A stretch of DNA of 64,000 nucleotides from Nocardioides terrigena. GTDB lineage: Bacteria; Actinomycetota; Actinomycetes; Propionibacteriales; Nocardioidaceae. A program made the position numbers and the translations under genes. The stretch is taken from contig NZ_PZYY01000006.1 of assembly GCF_003047265.1 (NCBI RefSeq), positions 62,001 to 126,000 of the forward strand. Direction: 5' to 3'. A model generated the notes under the pieces. That model saw only the letters and a program-made list of their open reading frames with translations, was not told the DNA's origin and did no database searches. Position 1 is the stretch's first letter. Each line of letters begins with the position of its first letter. Positions 35,749 to 43,684 of the stretch are shown piece after piece.

Positions 35749-36786
35749 GTGAGTGCACAGGCCCCTTCCGCAGTCATCCTGATCCGCGCCGAACGGTTCA
35801 CCCCCAACCCGGCGACGGCCGCCGACAACGCCTTCCAGGCCGACGCCCCGGCGGGCCAGACCGACGACGCCACCGCCGCGAAGGCACTGGCCGAGATGGA
35901 CGCCCTGGCCGCCGCGCTGCGGGCGGCCGGCGTCCGGGTCCACGTCTTCGACGACGAGGACCACACCCGACCCGACAGCGTCTTCCCCAACAACTGGCTC
36001 TCCACCCACGCCGGCGGCATGGTCGCGGTCTACCCGATGTACGCCTCCAACCGGCGCCACGAGCGCCGCTCGGACGTGCTCGAGCTGCTCAAGTCGTCCT
36101 ACCGCGTCCAGACGATCGTCGACTACTCCGGCCTCGAGCCCGACGGCATCTTCCTCGAGGGCACCGGCGCGATGGTCCTCGACCACGTCTCCCGGGTGGC
36201 CTACACGGCCCGCAGCCACCGGGCGGACACCCACGTGCTGGAGCGCTTCTGCACGGACTTCGGCTACGAGCCGATGGCCTTCGAGGCCGTCGACTCCGAG
36301 GGCGTGCCGGTCTACCACACCAACGTCATCGCCTGCATCGGCACGGACGTCGCGCTGATCGCCCTCGACATGATCCCCGACCTCGACCGCCGGGCCCAGG
36401 TGCGCGAGCGCCTCTCGGTCAACGGCCGCACCGTCGTGGACCTGACCGAGGACCAGATCCGCGAGTTCGCCGGCAATGCGGTCGAGCTCTGCGGTCGTAC
36501 GCCGGAGGGCCGGCGCCGCTACATCATGGCCATGTCGGCGCGGGCGCGGGCCAGCCTGCGCCCCGAGCAGGTCGCGGCGATCGAGGAGTCGTGCGAGATC
36601 GTCGCGGTCGACATCCCCACGATCGAGCTCGCTGGCGGGTCGGTGCGCTGCATGATCGCCGGCGTCCACCTCGACCGTCGCCCCGCGGCGGAGCCCGAGC
36701 TCACCGAGGCGGTCGAGGCGATCAACGAGGACGACCCCGAGACCCTCGACGGCAGCGACCTCATCCGCGCCGACGAGGAGGGCTGA
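35749..36786 (+). CDS. ctlX: CtlX-like guanidino/ureido hydrolase, GME family
   Basis: A 345-residue enzyme of the guanidine-modifying superfamily (arginine deiminase fold). It shows the substrate-binding block RPDSVFPNNWLSTH, the catalytic His190 in YHTNVIACIG and the nucleophile Cys301 in SVRCMIAGVHL. The closest named family is the citrulline utilization hydrolase CtlX, which hydrolyses citrulline; dimethylarginine hydrolase is a possible alternative. Transcription seems independent of its neighbours. The 3' end overlaps the convergent phosphotransferase gene by 26 bases. Confidence 0.85.
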   Translation: MSAQAPSAVILIRAERFTPNPATAADNAFQADAPAGQTDDATAAKALAEMDALAAALRAAGVRVHVFDDEDHTRPDSVFPNNWLSTHAGGMVAVYPMYASNRRHERRSDVLELLKSSYRVQTIVDYSGLEPDGIFLEGTGAMVLDHVSRVAYTARSHRADTHVLERFCTDFGYEPMAFEAVDSEGVPVYHTNVIACIGTDVALIALDMIPDLDRRAQVRERLSVNGRTVVDLTEDQIREFAGNAVELCGRTPEGRRRYIMAMSARARASLRPEQVAAIEESCEIVAVDIPTIELAGGSVRCMIAGVHLDRRPAAEPELTEAVEAINEDDPETLDGSDLIRADEEG

Positions 36787-37984
36787 CGCCCGTCCGGTCG
36801 TACAGGTCGACGAGGAAGCGCGCGAGGTCGACGCGCTGGCGGAAGGCGGGGCTCGGCTGATCGCCCGCGCGGGCGTCGTCGAGCTCGCCGTAGAGGAAGC
36901 CGTCGAAGCCGCTGCGGAGCAGCGCGGACGTCGCGAAGGCCTCACGCACGGCGGCCGGGGTCTCGTGCACGCCCTCGGCAGCCAGGCCCTCGACGTACGC
37001 CGGGACGACGGCGGTGGCGATCCCCGGCAACCGGCCGGCGGGCACGACGTCGGAGTGGACGAGCCCGACGAGGAGCTGTCCGAGGTCGAAGCCCAGCGCG
37101 TGCGGGCTGCGGAAGGACACGTCGATGGCGACCAGCCCGTCCGGGTCGTCCGCCGGGGCGAGGAGGTTCTGCGGGCTGGCGTCCCCGTGCGGGAGGGCCT
37201 GCGTGAAGCCGTCGAGGCGGTCGAGGAGAGCGGGGATCTGCTCCCCGAACCCGCGGAGGGCCTCCGCGACGTCCCGGTCGCCGGCGAGCCAGGGGTGGCT
37301 CCAGAGGGCCTCGTCGGCCAGCGGCGCGAGCCCGCGCATCGGGACGGCCTGCTCGGCGTACATCCTCAGCGCGAAGCCCGGCGGCAGCTCGCTCACGGCC
37401 AGGACCTCGTCGGTGGTGGAGCGGGCGTTCCAGCGTCCGAGGAGGTGGGCCGCCCGGGCGTAGGCCGCGTCGTCCCACACCAGCGGGCGCTCGGCGACGT
37501 CCTCCTGCCAGATCGCGACCCGGTCCTCGGGGAGCTCCACGAGCCGGTGCAGCCGCGGGGCGCGCAGGCGGCGGGGGAGCGAGGCCAGGACCCGCGGGTC
37601 CCAGAGCTCGAGCTCGGAGCGCCACGGGAAGGTGTCGGAGAAGTGCTGCGCCATCGGGGGCGGCATCAGCTGCAGGCCGGACCAGTGGCGCACGTGCTGG
37701 AGCACCTTGCAGAAGAGCGACCAGGGGGCACCCGCGGTGTCGCGTCCGTGCACGCGGTGCACCCCTCCGGTGGCGGGGGAGCCCAGGGCGTGGGGGACGG
37801 TGTCGACGGCGGTCGTCCCGGGGTCGGGGTGGCGGCCGAGGGCCTCGTGCACGAGGTCGTCGAGGGCGGCGACGGTGTCCGCCCCGTCCGTGCCGAGCAG
37901 GGCGGCCGGGGTCGCGGCGGTCGCGGCGGGGAGGTCGTCGCGCGAGCGGGCCCCACGCGTGGGTGCTGCGGTGGTGTCGTCCAT
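36761..37984 (-). CDS. Aminoglycoside phosphotransferase-like kinase
   Basis: A 407-residue protein with the APH/choline-kinase fold. The catalytic loop is LPHGDASPQNLL and the metal-binding Asp is in VAIDVSFRSPHALGFDLGQL. The N-terminal 60 residues are Ala/Thr/Asp-rich and probably disordered. Phosphotransferases of this class act on small metabolites, sugars or antibiotics; no substrate can be named and there is no basis for calling it a resistance gene. It diverges from a MarR regulator gene across a 57-base region with an inverted repeat, so it may be that regulator's target. Confidence 0.82.
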   Translation of the reverse strand: MDDTTAAPTRGARSRDDLPAATAATPAALLGTDGADTVAALDDLVHEALGRHPDPGTTAVDTVPHALGSPATGGVHRVHGRDTAGAPWSLFCKVLQHVRHWSGLQLMPPPMAQHFSDTFPWRSELELWDPRVLASLPRRLRAPRLHRLVELPEDRVAIWQEDVAERPLVWDDAAYARAAHLLGRWNARSTTDEVLAVSELPPGFALRMYAEQAVPMRGLAPLADEALWSHPWLAGDRDVAEALRGFGEQIPALLDRLDGFTQALPHGDASPQNLLAPADDPDGLVAIDVSFRSPHALGFDLGQLLVGLVHSDVVPAGRLPGIATAVVPAYVEGLAAEGVHETPAAVREAFATSALLRSGFDGFLYGELDDARAGDQPSPAFRQRVDLARFLVDLYDRTGVSPPRRRG

Positions 37985-38003
37985 CGTCGTCCCCGATGTT
38001 GTC

Positions 38004-38040
38004 AGGTAGCCTTACCGTTTCGTCGATAGTAAGGTTGCCT
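38004..38040. promoter_or_regulatory. Inverted repeat between phosphotransferase and MarR genes
   Basis: AGGTAGCCTTAC (38004-38015) and GTAAGGTTGCCT (38029-38040) are reverse complements at 10 of 12 positions. A -35-like TTGTCA (37999-38004) and a -10-like TCGATA/GATAGT (38022-38030) overlap it. The right arm with the start codon also forms TAAGG-TTG-CCTTA. This is a plausible autoregulatory MarR operator. Confidence 0.6.
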
Positions 38041-38041
38041 T

Positions 38042-38503
38042 ATGACATCGGTCAAGGACGATCTCCCGGACCACGCGCTGGCCCTGCTCGGCTACGTCAT
38101 GGACGGCATGCGTCGCGACCTGGTCGCGAGGAGCGCCGACGGGGCCGGGGCGGCGACCGGGCTGCGTGCGAGCCAGCTCCGGCTGCTCAGCCTCACACCG
38201 GTCGACGGGATGCGGGTCACCGACCTGGCGGACCGGGTGGGCATGACCAAGCAGGCGCTGGGCGAGTTCGCCAACGCCCTCGAGGAGCAGGGACTGATCG
38301 AGAGCGTCCGGGACGACCGTGATCGCCGGATCCGCATCCTGCGCCCGACCGAGCAGGGTCGTCGCGCCGTCGCGGACGGGGACGCCCTCATCGGCGAGGT
38401 GGAGGCGGACTGGCGCCGACGGCTCGGGGCGCGGCGCTGGGACGACCTGCGTGCGCTGCTCCGCGCGGCCGCGGAGCTGGGCCCCGGTCAGCCCGCGGAG
38501 TAG
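38042..38503 (+). CDS. MarR-family transcriptional regulator
   Basis: A 153-residue winged-helix regulator: dimer helices at both ends, recognition region LRASQLRLLSLTPVDGMRVT and LADRVGMTKQALGEFANALE, and the wing SVRDDRDRRIRILRPTEQG. MarR proteins usually repress a divergent gene and themselves until a small ligand binds; the phosphotransferase gene is the divergent partner here. ATG 38042 follows directly on the inverted repeat with no Shine-Dalgarno, so the transcript is probably leaderless. The 3' end overlaps the convergent GntR gene by 16 bases. Confidence 0.92.
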   Translation: MTSVKDDLPDHALALLGYVMDGMRRDLVARSADGAGAATGLRASQLRLLSLTPVDGMRVTDLADRVGMTKQALGEFANALEEQGLIESVRDDRDRRIRILRPTEQGRRAVADGDALIGEVEADWRRRLGARRWDDLRALLRAAAELGPGQPAE

Positions 38504-39207
38504 GCCTCGACCAGCTGGGACTCGGCGGCGTCGAGGTAGGTCGCCATGGCCGCCTCGGCCCCGGCGAGGTCGCGCGCCTCCAGCATCCCCAGGATCCTCC
38601 GGTTGTCCGGGAGGTAGGCCTCGTGGAAGGCCTGCGGCGCCGCCATCACGTGGAAGACCAGGCGCAGCTCGGCAAGCAGGTGGCCCATCGCCTCCGCGAC
38701 GCGGGGGCTCTCGGCGAGGGCGGCGATCGCCTGGTGGAAGTGCATGTTGGCGGTGCCGACGTCCACCCAGCGCCCCTCTTCGGCGGCGGCCTGGCCCTCC
38801 TCGGCGGCCGCGCGGGCGGGCTCGACCAGGGTGGCCCAGCGATCGGCGTACGACGGGTCGGACGCGAGGCGCTCGGCCGCGCGGCGCGCGGCGCCGCACT
38901 CGAGGATGCGGCGCAGCTGGTAGAGGTCGCGGACGTCGTCGACGGTGAGCTTGCGGACGAACACGCCGCGGTTGAACTCGTGCACGAGGAGGCGCTCGTG
39001 GCCGAGCAGCCTGAACGCCTCGCGGAGCGTGTTGCGAGAGACCCCCAGGGCGGCACCGATGTCCTCCTCGGAGAGCCTGGTCCCGGGGGCGAGGTGGCCC
39101 TCGGTGATGCGGGTGCGGAGCACGTCGGCGACCCTTCCGGCGGTGCTGGCGCGACCCAGTCGGGGGCGCTCGGCCTGCAGCTCCTCGAGCCAGTCGGTGG
39201 TGGTCAC
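38488..39207 (-). CDS. GntR-family regulator, FadR/FCD type
   Basis: A 239-residue regulator with an N-terminal winged helix (LRTRITEGHLAPGTRLSEED, ALGVSRNTLREAFRLL) and an FCD ligand domain with the metal-binding His cluster (MHFHQAIAAL and a Asp/His in the final helices). It diverges from the pyroglutamate operon, and a perfect ATTGTTCAACAAT palindrome lies 33 bases upstream of its GTG. It therefore probably represses that operon and responds to oxoproline or a related acid. In Bacillus the equivalent cluster uses an IclR-type KipR instead. Confidence 0.92.
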   Translation of the reverse strand: MTTTDWLEELQAERPRLGRASTAGRVADVLRTRITEGHLAPGTRLSEEDIGAALGVSRNTLREAFRLLGHERLLVHEFNRGVFVRKLTVDDVRDLYQLRRILECGAARRAAERLASDPSYADRWATLVEPARAAAEEGQAAAEEGRWVDVGTANMHFHQAIAALAESPRVAEAMGHLLAELRLVFHVMAAPQAFHEAYLPDNRRILGMLEARDLAGAEAAMATYLDAAESQLVEAYSAG

Positions 39208-39232
39208 GCGGGAACAGTATCGGACGGGGGTA

Positions 39233-39252
39233 TTGACGAATTGTTCAACAAT
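39233..39252. promoter_or_regulatory. Promoter and GntR operator of the pyroglutamate operon
   Basis: TTGACG (39233-39238) is a good -35 hexamer for the plus-strand operon. Directly after it stands the perfect 13-base palindrome ATTGTTCAACAAT (39240-39252), of the TTGT-n-ACAA type bound by FCD-GntR proteins. Binding there would block RNA polymerase. Confidence 0.7.
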
Positions 39253-39318
39253 CCCTCACTCTGGTGTGACGGGGACCACCTCTCCCGGCATCGCACGGGA
39301 CCGACAGATGGGCCACAC

Positions 39319-40566
39319 ATGACCGACGACACCAGCCAGCAGAGTGCGACAGGCAGCAAGCCAGCAAGCGCGACGGCCAAGGCCGGGGCGGCACGCGGGG
39401 CACTCCTCGGCGCCATGTTCCTCATGGCCACCAGCGCCATCGGGCCGGGCTTCATCACCCAGACCACCGTCTTCACGGCCGAGCTCGGGGCGGCCTTCGC
39501 CTTCGCGATCCTGGTGTCGATCCTGGTCGACATCGCCGTGCAGCTGAACGTCTGGCGGGTCATCGGGGTCTCCGGCATGCGCGCCCAGGAGCTGGCCAAC
39601 TCGGTCCTCCCCGGCGCCGGCTACTTCCTGGCGGCCCTGGTCGTCCTGGGCGGCCTGGTCTTCAACATCGGCAACATCGGCGGCACCGCGCTGGGCGCCA
39701 ACGCGATGTTCGGCCTCGACGTCAAGATCGGCGGTGCGATCTCCGCGGCCATCGCGATCGGCATCTTCCTCAGCAAGAGGGCCGGCGTGGCGATGGACCG
39801 CATCGTCGTGGTCCTGGGCCTGCTGATGATCGTCATGGTCACCTACGCGGCCATCGTCTCGGGCCCGCCCGTCGGTGAGGCGCTGCGCCAGACCGTGCTG
39901 CCCGACGAGGTCGACTTCCTCATCATCACCACGCTGATCGGTGGCACGGTCGGCGGCTACATCACCTACGCCGGTGCCCACCGGCTCGTCGACTCCGGCA
40001 TCACCGGCAGCGACCACGTCCGCGAGATCACCCGGGGCTCGGTGACCGGCATCCTGGTGACCGGCGTGATGCGGGTCCTGCTGTTCCTCGCCGTGCTCGG
40101 CGTCGTCGCCGGGGGCGTGACCCTCGCGGTCGACAACCCGCCGGCCTCCGCCTTCGAGGCGGCGCTGGGCGACGTCGGGGTCCGGGTCTTCGGCATCATC
40201 CTGTGGGCCGCGAGCATCACCTCGGTGATCGGTGCGTCGTACACCTCGGTGTCGTTCCTGGCCGGCTTCTCCAAGCGCCTCGAGGCCCGCCGGCCGCTCC
40301 TCACCGTCGTCTTCATCCTCTTCTCGACCGTCGTCTACCTCGCGCTGGGCAAGGCCCCGGTGACCCTGCTCGTGCTGGCCGGCGCCCTCAACGGCCTCAT
40401 CCTCCCGGTCGGCTTCGCCGTCATCCTCTGGGTGGCCGCACGCCGCACCGACCTGCTGCGCGGCTACCGCTACCCCCGCTGGCTCCTGGTCATCGGCGTG
40501 CTCGTGTGGGGGCTGACCGTCTACCTCGGCTGGAACTCCCTGAGCGGGATCGCGGCGCTGTGGTGA
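39319..40566 (+). CDS. NRAMP-fold transporter without canonical metal ligands
   Basis: A 415-residue protein with about eleven helices of the NRAMP family. In helix 1 the metal-binding DPGN is replaced by GPGF ([11 protein letters not shown]), and in helix 6 the MPHN motif is replaced by [14 protein letters not shown]. Metal transport is therefore unlikely. The same kind of gene (ycsG) sits with pxpA homologue ycsF and DUF1445 gene ycsI in Bacillus subtilis. Its place as first gene of a 5-oxoprolinase operon suggests uptake of 5-oxoproline. The ATG at 39319 gives a 27-residue hydrophilic lead; the stop shares a base with the pxpA start. Confidence 0.85.
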   Translation: MTDDTSQQSATGSKPASATAKAGAARGALLGAMFLMATSAIGPGFITQTTVFTAELGAAFAFAILVSILVDIAVQLNVWRVIGVSGMRAQELANSVLPGAGYFLAALVVLGGLVFNIGNIGGTALGANAMFGLDVKIGGAISAAIAIGIFLSKRAGVAMDRIVVVLGLLMIVMVTYAAIVSGPPVGEALRQTVLPDEVDFLIITTLIGGTVGGYITYAGAHRLVDSGITGSDHVREITRGSVTGILVTGVMRVLLFLAVLGVVAGGVTLAVDNPPASAFEAALGDVGVRVFGIILWAASITSVIGASYTSVSFLAGFSKRLEARRPLLTVVFILFSTVVYLALGKAPVTLLVLAGALNGLILPVGFAVILWVAARRTDLLRGYRYPRWLLVIGVLVWGLTVYLGWNSLSGIAALW

Positions 40567-41345
40567 TGGGCGAGCAGCGGATCGATCTCAACGCCGACCT
40601 GGGCGAGGCGTTCGGCGCCTGGACCCTCGGCGACGACGACGCCCTCCTGGAGCTGATCACCAGCGCCAACGTGGCCTGCGGCTTCCATGCCGGGGACCCG
40701 ACGGTGCTGCGCCGCACCTGCGAGCGCGCCGCCGAGCGCGGCGTGGTGATCGGCGCCCAGGTCGGCTACAACGACCTGGCGGGCTTCGGACGCCGGTTCC
40801 TCGACGTCGAGCCCCACGAGCTGACCAACGACGTGCTCTACCAGCTCGGCGCACTCGAGGCCTTCGCCCGGGTCGCCGGCACGCAGGTGCGCTACGTCAA
40901 GCCGCACGGCGCGCTCTACAACGCGATCGTGCACCACGAGGCGCAGGCCGAGGCGGTGGTCGAGGCCGTGCTGCGCTACGACCCGACCCTGCCGGTGCTG
41001 GGCCTGCCCGGCTCGGTGTGGCTCGCGACCGCCGAGGCGGCGGGGCTGACCACCGTGCCCGAGGCGTTCGCCGACCGCGCCTACACGCCCGAGGGCACGC
41101 TGGTGTCCCGGCGCGAGGACGGCGCCGTCCTGCACGACGTCGACCACGTCGCGGAGCGCAGCGTCCGGATGGCCACCCACCGCGAGGTGGTGGCCGTCGA
41201 CGGCTCGCTCGTGGAGGTGTTGGCCGGATCGGTGTGCGTCCACGGCGACAGCGAGGGCGCCGTCGCAATGGCGGCCGCCGTACGCCGCGGCCTCGAGGAG
41301 GCGGGCGTCCGGGTGGCCCCCTTCGTCGGAGGCGACGTCGCATGA
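40566..41345 (+). CDS. pxpA: 5-oxoprolinase subunit A
   Basis: A 259-residue LamB/YcsF protein. Together with PxpB and PxpC it forms the ATP-dependent prokaryotic 5-oxoprolinase that opens pyroglutamate to glutamate. Family marks are [55 protein letters not shown] and [10 protein letters not shown]. The full-length barrel is present. ATG 40566 follows the NRAMP stop as TGATG, and the stop overlaps pxpB as ATGA, so the subunits are coupled. Confidence 0.96.
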   Translation: MGEQRIDLNADLGEAFGAWTLGDDDALLELITSANVACGFHAGDPTVLRRTCERAAERGVVIGAQVGYNDLAGFGRRFLDVEPHELTNDVLYQLGALEAFARVAGTQVRYVKPHGALYNAIVHHEAQAEAVVEAVLRYDPTLPVLGLPGSVWLATAEAAGLTTVPEAFADRAYTPEGTLVSRREDGAVLHDVDHVAERSVRMATHREVVAVDGSLVEVLAGSVCVHGDSEGAVAMAAAVRRGLEEAGVRVAPFVGGDVA

Positions 41346-41950
41346 GGCTGCTTCCGTGCGGTGACTCGGGCCTGCTGGTCGAGCTGGCGGACCTCGACGA
41401 GGTGCTGGCGCTGTACGCCGAGCTCGTCGACGACCCGCCCGCGGGCGTGGTCGACCTGGTGCCGGCCGCTCGCACCCTCATGCTTCGCATCGACCCGACC
41501 CGGACCGACCCCGCCCAGGTGGGTCGCGCTGTCCGGGCCACGGCGACGCGACCCGGGCAGCGGCCCGACGAGGGGCTGGTGGAGGTGCCGGTGACCTACG
41601 ACGGCGAGGACCTCGCCGAGGTCGGTCGCCTCACCGGGCTGGGGGAGCGCGGCGTCGTCGAGGCGCACACCGCGCAGGAGTGGACCGTCGCGTTCTGCGG
41701 CTTCGCGCCCGGCTTCGGCTACCTCGTCGGCGCCGACGAGCGGCTCACGGTGCCGCGGCGCAGCGTCCCGCGGACCCGCGTCCCGGCGCGGTCGGTCGCG
41801 CTGGCCGGCGAGTTCACCGGTGTCTACCCGCGCGAGTCGCCCGGCGGCTGGCAGCTCATCGGGCACACCACGCTCCAGCCCTGGGACCTCGACCGCGAAC
41901 CGCCCGCCCTGCTGGTGCCGGGCGTCCGCGTCAGGTTCGTGGCGGCGTGA
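41342..41950 (+). CDS. pxpB: 5-oxoprolinase subunit B
   Basis: A 202-residue protein homologous to KipI and to the N-terminal half of allophanate hydrolase subunit 1. It begins [15 protein letters not shown] and carries the conserved [20 protein letters not shown] and [20 protein letters not shown], then [13 protein letters not shown]. With PxpC it holds the kinase or transfer part of the oxoprolinase. In Bacillus the homologue also inhibits kinase KinA, but no such kinase is implied here. It overlaps pxpA by four bases and pxpC by one. Confidence 0.95.
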   Translation: MRLLPCGDSGLLVELADLDEVLALYAELVDDPPAGVVDLVPAARTLMLRIDPTRTDPAQVGRAVRATATRPGQRPDEGLVEVPVTYDGEDLAEVGRLTGLGERGVVEAHTAQEWTVAFCGFAPGFGYLVGADERLTVPRRSVPRTRVPARSVALAGEFTGVYPRESPGGWQLIGHTTLQPWDLDREPPALLVPGVRVRFVAA

Positions 41951-42888
41951 TGCCGCTCGGGAGGAGGGCCGCCCGCTCCACGTCGTGGCTCGAGGTGGTC
42001 GCCCCGGGCCCGTTGACCACCGTGCAGGACCTGGGCCGCCCCGGGCTGGGAGCGCTCGGCGTCGGTCACTCGGGTGCCGCGGACGTCCCGGCGCTGCGGC
42101 TGGCCAACCGGCTGCTCGGCAACCCCGAGTCCGCCGCCGCGCTGGAGGTGACCTTCGGGGGACTGGAGGTCGTCGCCCACGGGTGCATGACCGTGACGGT
42201 CACCGGGGCACCCTGCCCGGTGGCGGTCGACGGCCGCGAGCACGGGGCCTACGGCGTCGTCCGGGTGCCCGACGGCGCCTCCCTGCGCCTGGGTACGCCG
42301 CGCTCCGGCCTGCGCAGCTATCTCGCGGTGCGCGGCGGCATCGACGTGCCGGAGCAGCTGGGCTCGCGGGCCGCGGACACCCTGGCGGCGCTCGGTCCGG
42401 CGCCGCTCGCCCCCGGGGACCGGCTCCCCGTCGGCACCGCCACCGACGCCCACCCCGGCGTCGACGTGGCGCCGGTGCCGGTGCCCGAGGACGGTGACGT
42501 CACCCTGCGCGTCGTCGACGGGCCCCGCGCGGACTGGTTCACGCCCGCCGCGCACACGGCGCTCGTGTCGCAGCCCTACGAGGTCACCTCCGACAGCAAC
42601 CGCGTCGGGATGCGGCTCTCCGGGACCGTGCTCGAGCGGATGCAGGACCAGGAGCTGCCCAGCGAGGGGATGGTCTGCGGCGCGCTGCAGGTCCCGCCGT
42701 CCGGGCAGCCGACGCTCTTCCTCGCCGACCACCCGGTCACCGGCGGCTACCCCGTGATCGCCGTCGTCGTGCCCGCCGACCTGCCCCGGGCCGCGCAGGT
42801 GCGCCCGGGCCAGCGCATCACCTTCCGGCGGGTGTCGACCCCGCCGCTGCCCCCCGCGTCGCCCACCACAGGAGACACCGATGACTGA
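41950..42888 (+). CDS. pxpC: 5-oxoprolinase subunit C
   Basis: A 312-residue biotin-dependent-carboxylase-like (KipA/AHS2) protein with [63 protein letters not shown] and [16 protein letters not shown]. It forms the active complex with PxpA and PxpB. The N-terminal nine residues and the Pro-rich C-terminal 20 are outside the conserved fold. The stop overlaps the DUF1445 start by eight bases, and GGAGA in its 3' end serves as ribosome binding site for that gene. Confidence 0.95.
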   Translation: MPLGRRAARSTSWLEVVAPGPLTTVQDLGRPGLGALGVGHSGAADVPALRLANRLLGNPESAAALEVTFGGLEVVAHGCMTVTVTGAPCPVAVDGREHGAYGVVRVPDGASLRLGTPRSGLRSYLAVRGGIDVPEQLGSRAADTLAALGPAPLAPGDRLPVGTATDAHPGVDVAPVPVPEDGDVTLRVVDGPRADWFTPAAHTALVSQPYEVTSDSNRVGMRLSGTVLERMQDQELPSEGMVCGALQVPPSGQPTLFLADHPVTGGYPVIAVVVPADLPRAAQVRPGQRITFRRVSTPPLPPASPTTGDTDD

Positions 42889-43672
42889 GACCGACCGTCC
42901 CGACACCCTCTCTCCCGCCGAGGCGCGCGAGCTGTTCCGCGGCGGGCTCCGGGTGCCGACCTCGGGCTGGTGCGCGGGCTGGACCCAGGCCAACCTCCTG
43001 GCCGTGCCGCGCGACCTCGCTTACGACTTCCTGCTGTTCGCGCAGCGCAACCCGGCGGCGTGCCCGGTCCTCGACGTGACCGAGCCCGGGGCGGTGAGCA
43101 GCCCCCGGTTCGCCGGTGACCTGCGCACCGACCTGCCGGCCTACCGCGTCTACGAGCACGGCGAGCTGGTCGACGAGGTCGACGACGTGACCGCGCGCTG
43201 GCGCGACGACATGGTCGCCTTCCTGATCGGCTGCAGCTTCACCTTCGAGGACGCACTGCTCGCCGCCGGGGTGCCCGTGCGCCACATCGAGCAGGGCAGC
43301 AACGTGCCGATGTACCGCACCGACGTCGCGTGCCGCCCGGCCGGGTCGCTGTCCGGCCCGCTGGTCGTGTCGATGCGCCCGATGGCCGCGTCGCAGGTGG
43401 CCACCGCGGTGCGGGTGACCTCGCGCTACCCGGCGGTCCACGGGGCTCCGGTGCACATCGGGTCGCCCGCCGAGCTCGGCATCACCGACCTGGACGCCCC
43501 CGACTTCGGTGACCCCGTCGAGGTGCGGCCGGGTGAGGTCCCGGTCTTCTGGGCGTGCGGCGTGACCCCGCAGGCGGCGGTCATGCAGTCCCGTCCGGCC
43601 CTGGCGATCGGCCACGCTCCCGGGCACATGGCCATCACCGACATCCGCGAGAGCGAGCACGTGGTCCCGTGA
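42881..43672 (+). CDS. DUF1445 putative hydro-lyase (D-glutamate cyclase-like)
   Basis: A 263-residue protein of the DUF1445/YcsI family, with [40 protein letters not shown] and [15 protein letters not shown] and [10 protein letters not shown]. The vertebrate relative DGLUCY turns D-glutamate into 5-oxo-D-proline, which would feed or drain the pathway served by pxpABC. The Cys in IGCSF is a possible active-site residue. Last gene of the five-gene operon. Function in this organism is inferred from family and position. Confidence 0.88.
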   Translation: MTETDRPDTLSPAEARELFRGGLRVPTSGWCAGWTQANLLAVPRDLAYDFLLFAQRNPAACPVLDVTEPGAVSSPRFAGDLRTDLPAYRVYEHGELVDEVDDVTARWRDDMVAFLIGCSFTFEDALLAAGVPVRHIEQGSNVPMYRTDVACRPAGSLSGPLVVSMRPMAASQVATAVRVTSRYPAVHGAPVHIGSPAELGITDLDAPDFGDPVEVRPGEVPVFWACGVTPQAAVMQSRPALAIGHAPGHMAITDIRESEHVVP

Positions 43673-43684
43673 GGCCCGTGCTCG

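Noticed and set aside
36761..37984. Aminoglycoside resistance gene
   Set aside because: The APH fold is shared by many metabolite kinases, and neither the pocket residues nor the context points to an antibiotic.
38004..38042. Iron-regulator (IdeR/DtxR) box
   Set aside because: The TAAGG/CCTTA palindrome recalls iron boxes, but the TTAGGTTAGSCTAACC core is absent and the neighbours are not iron genes; a MarR operator explains it better.
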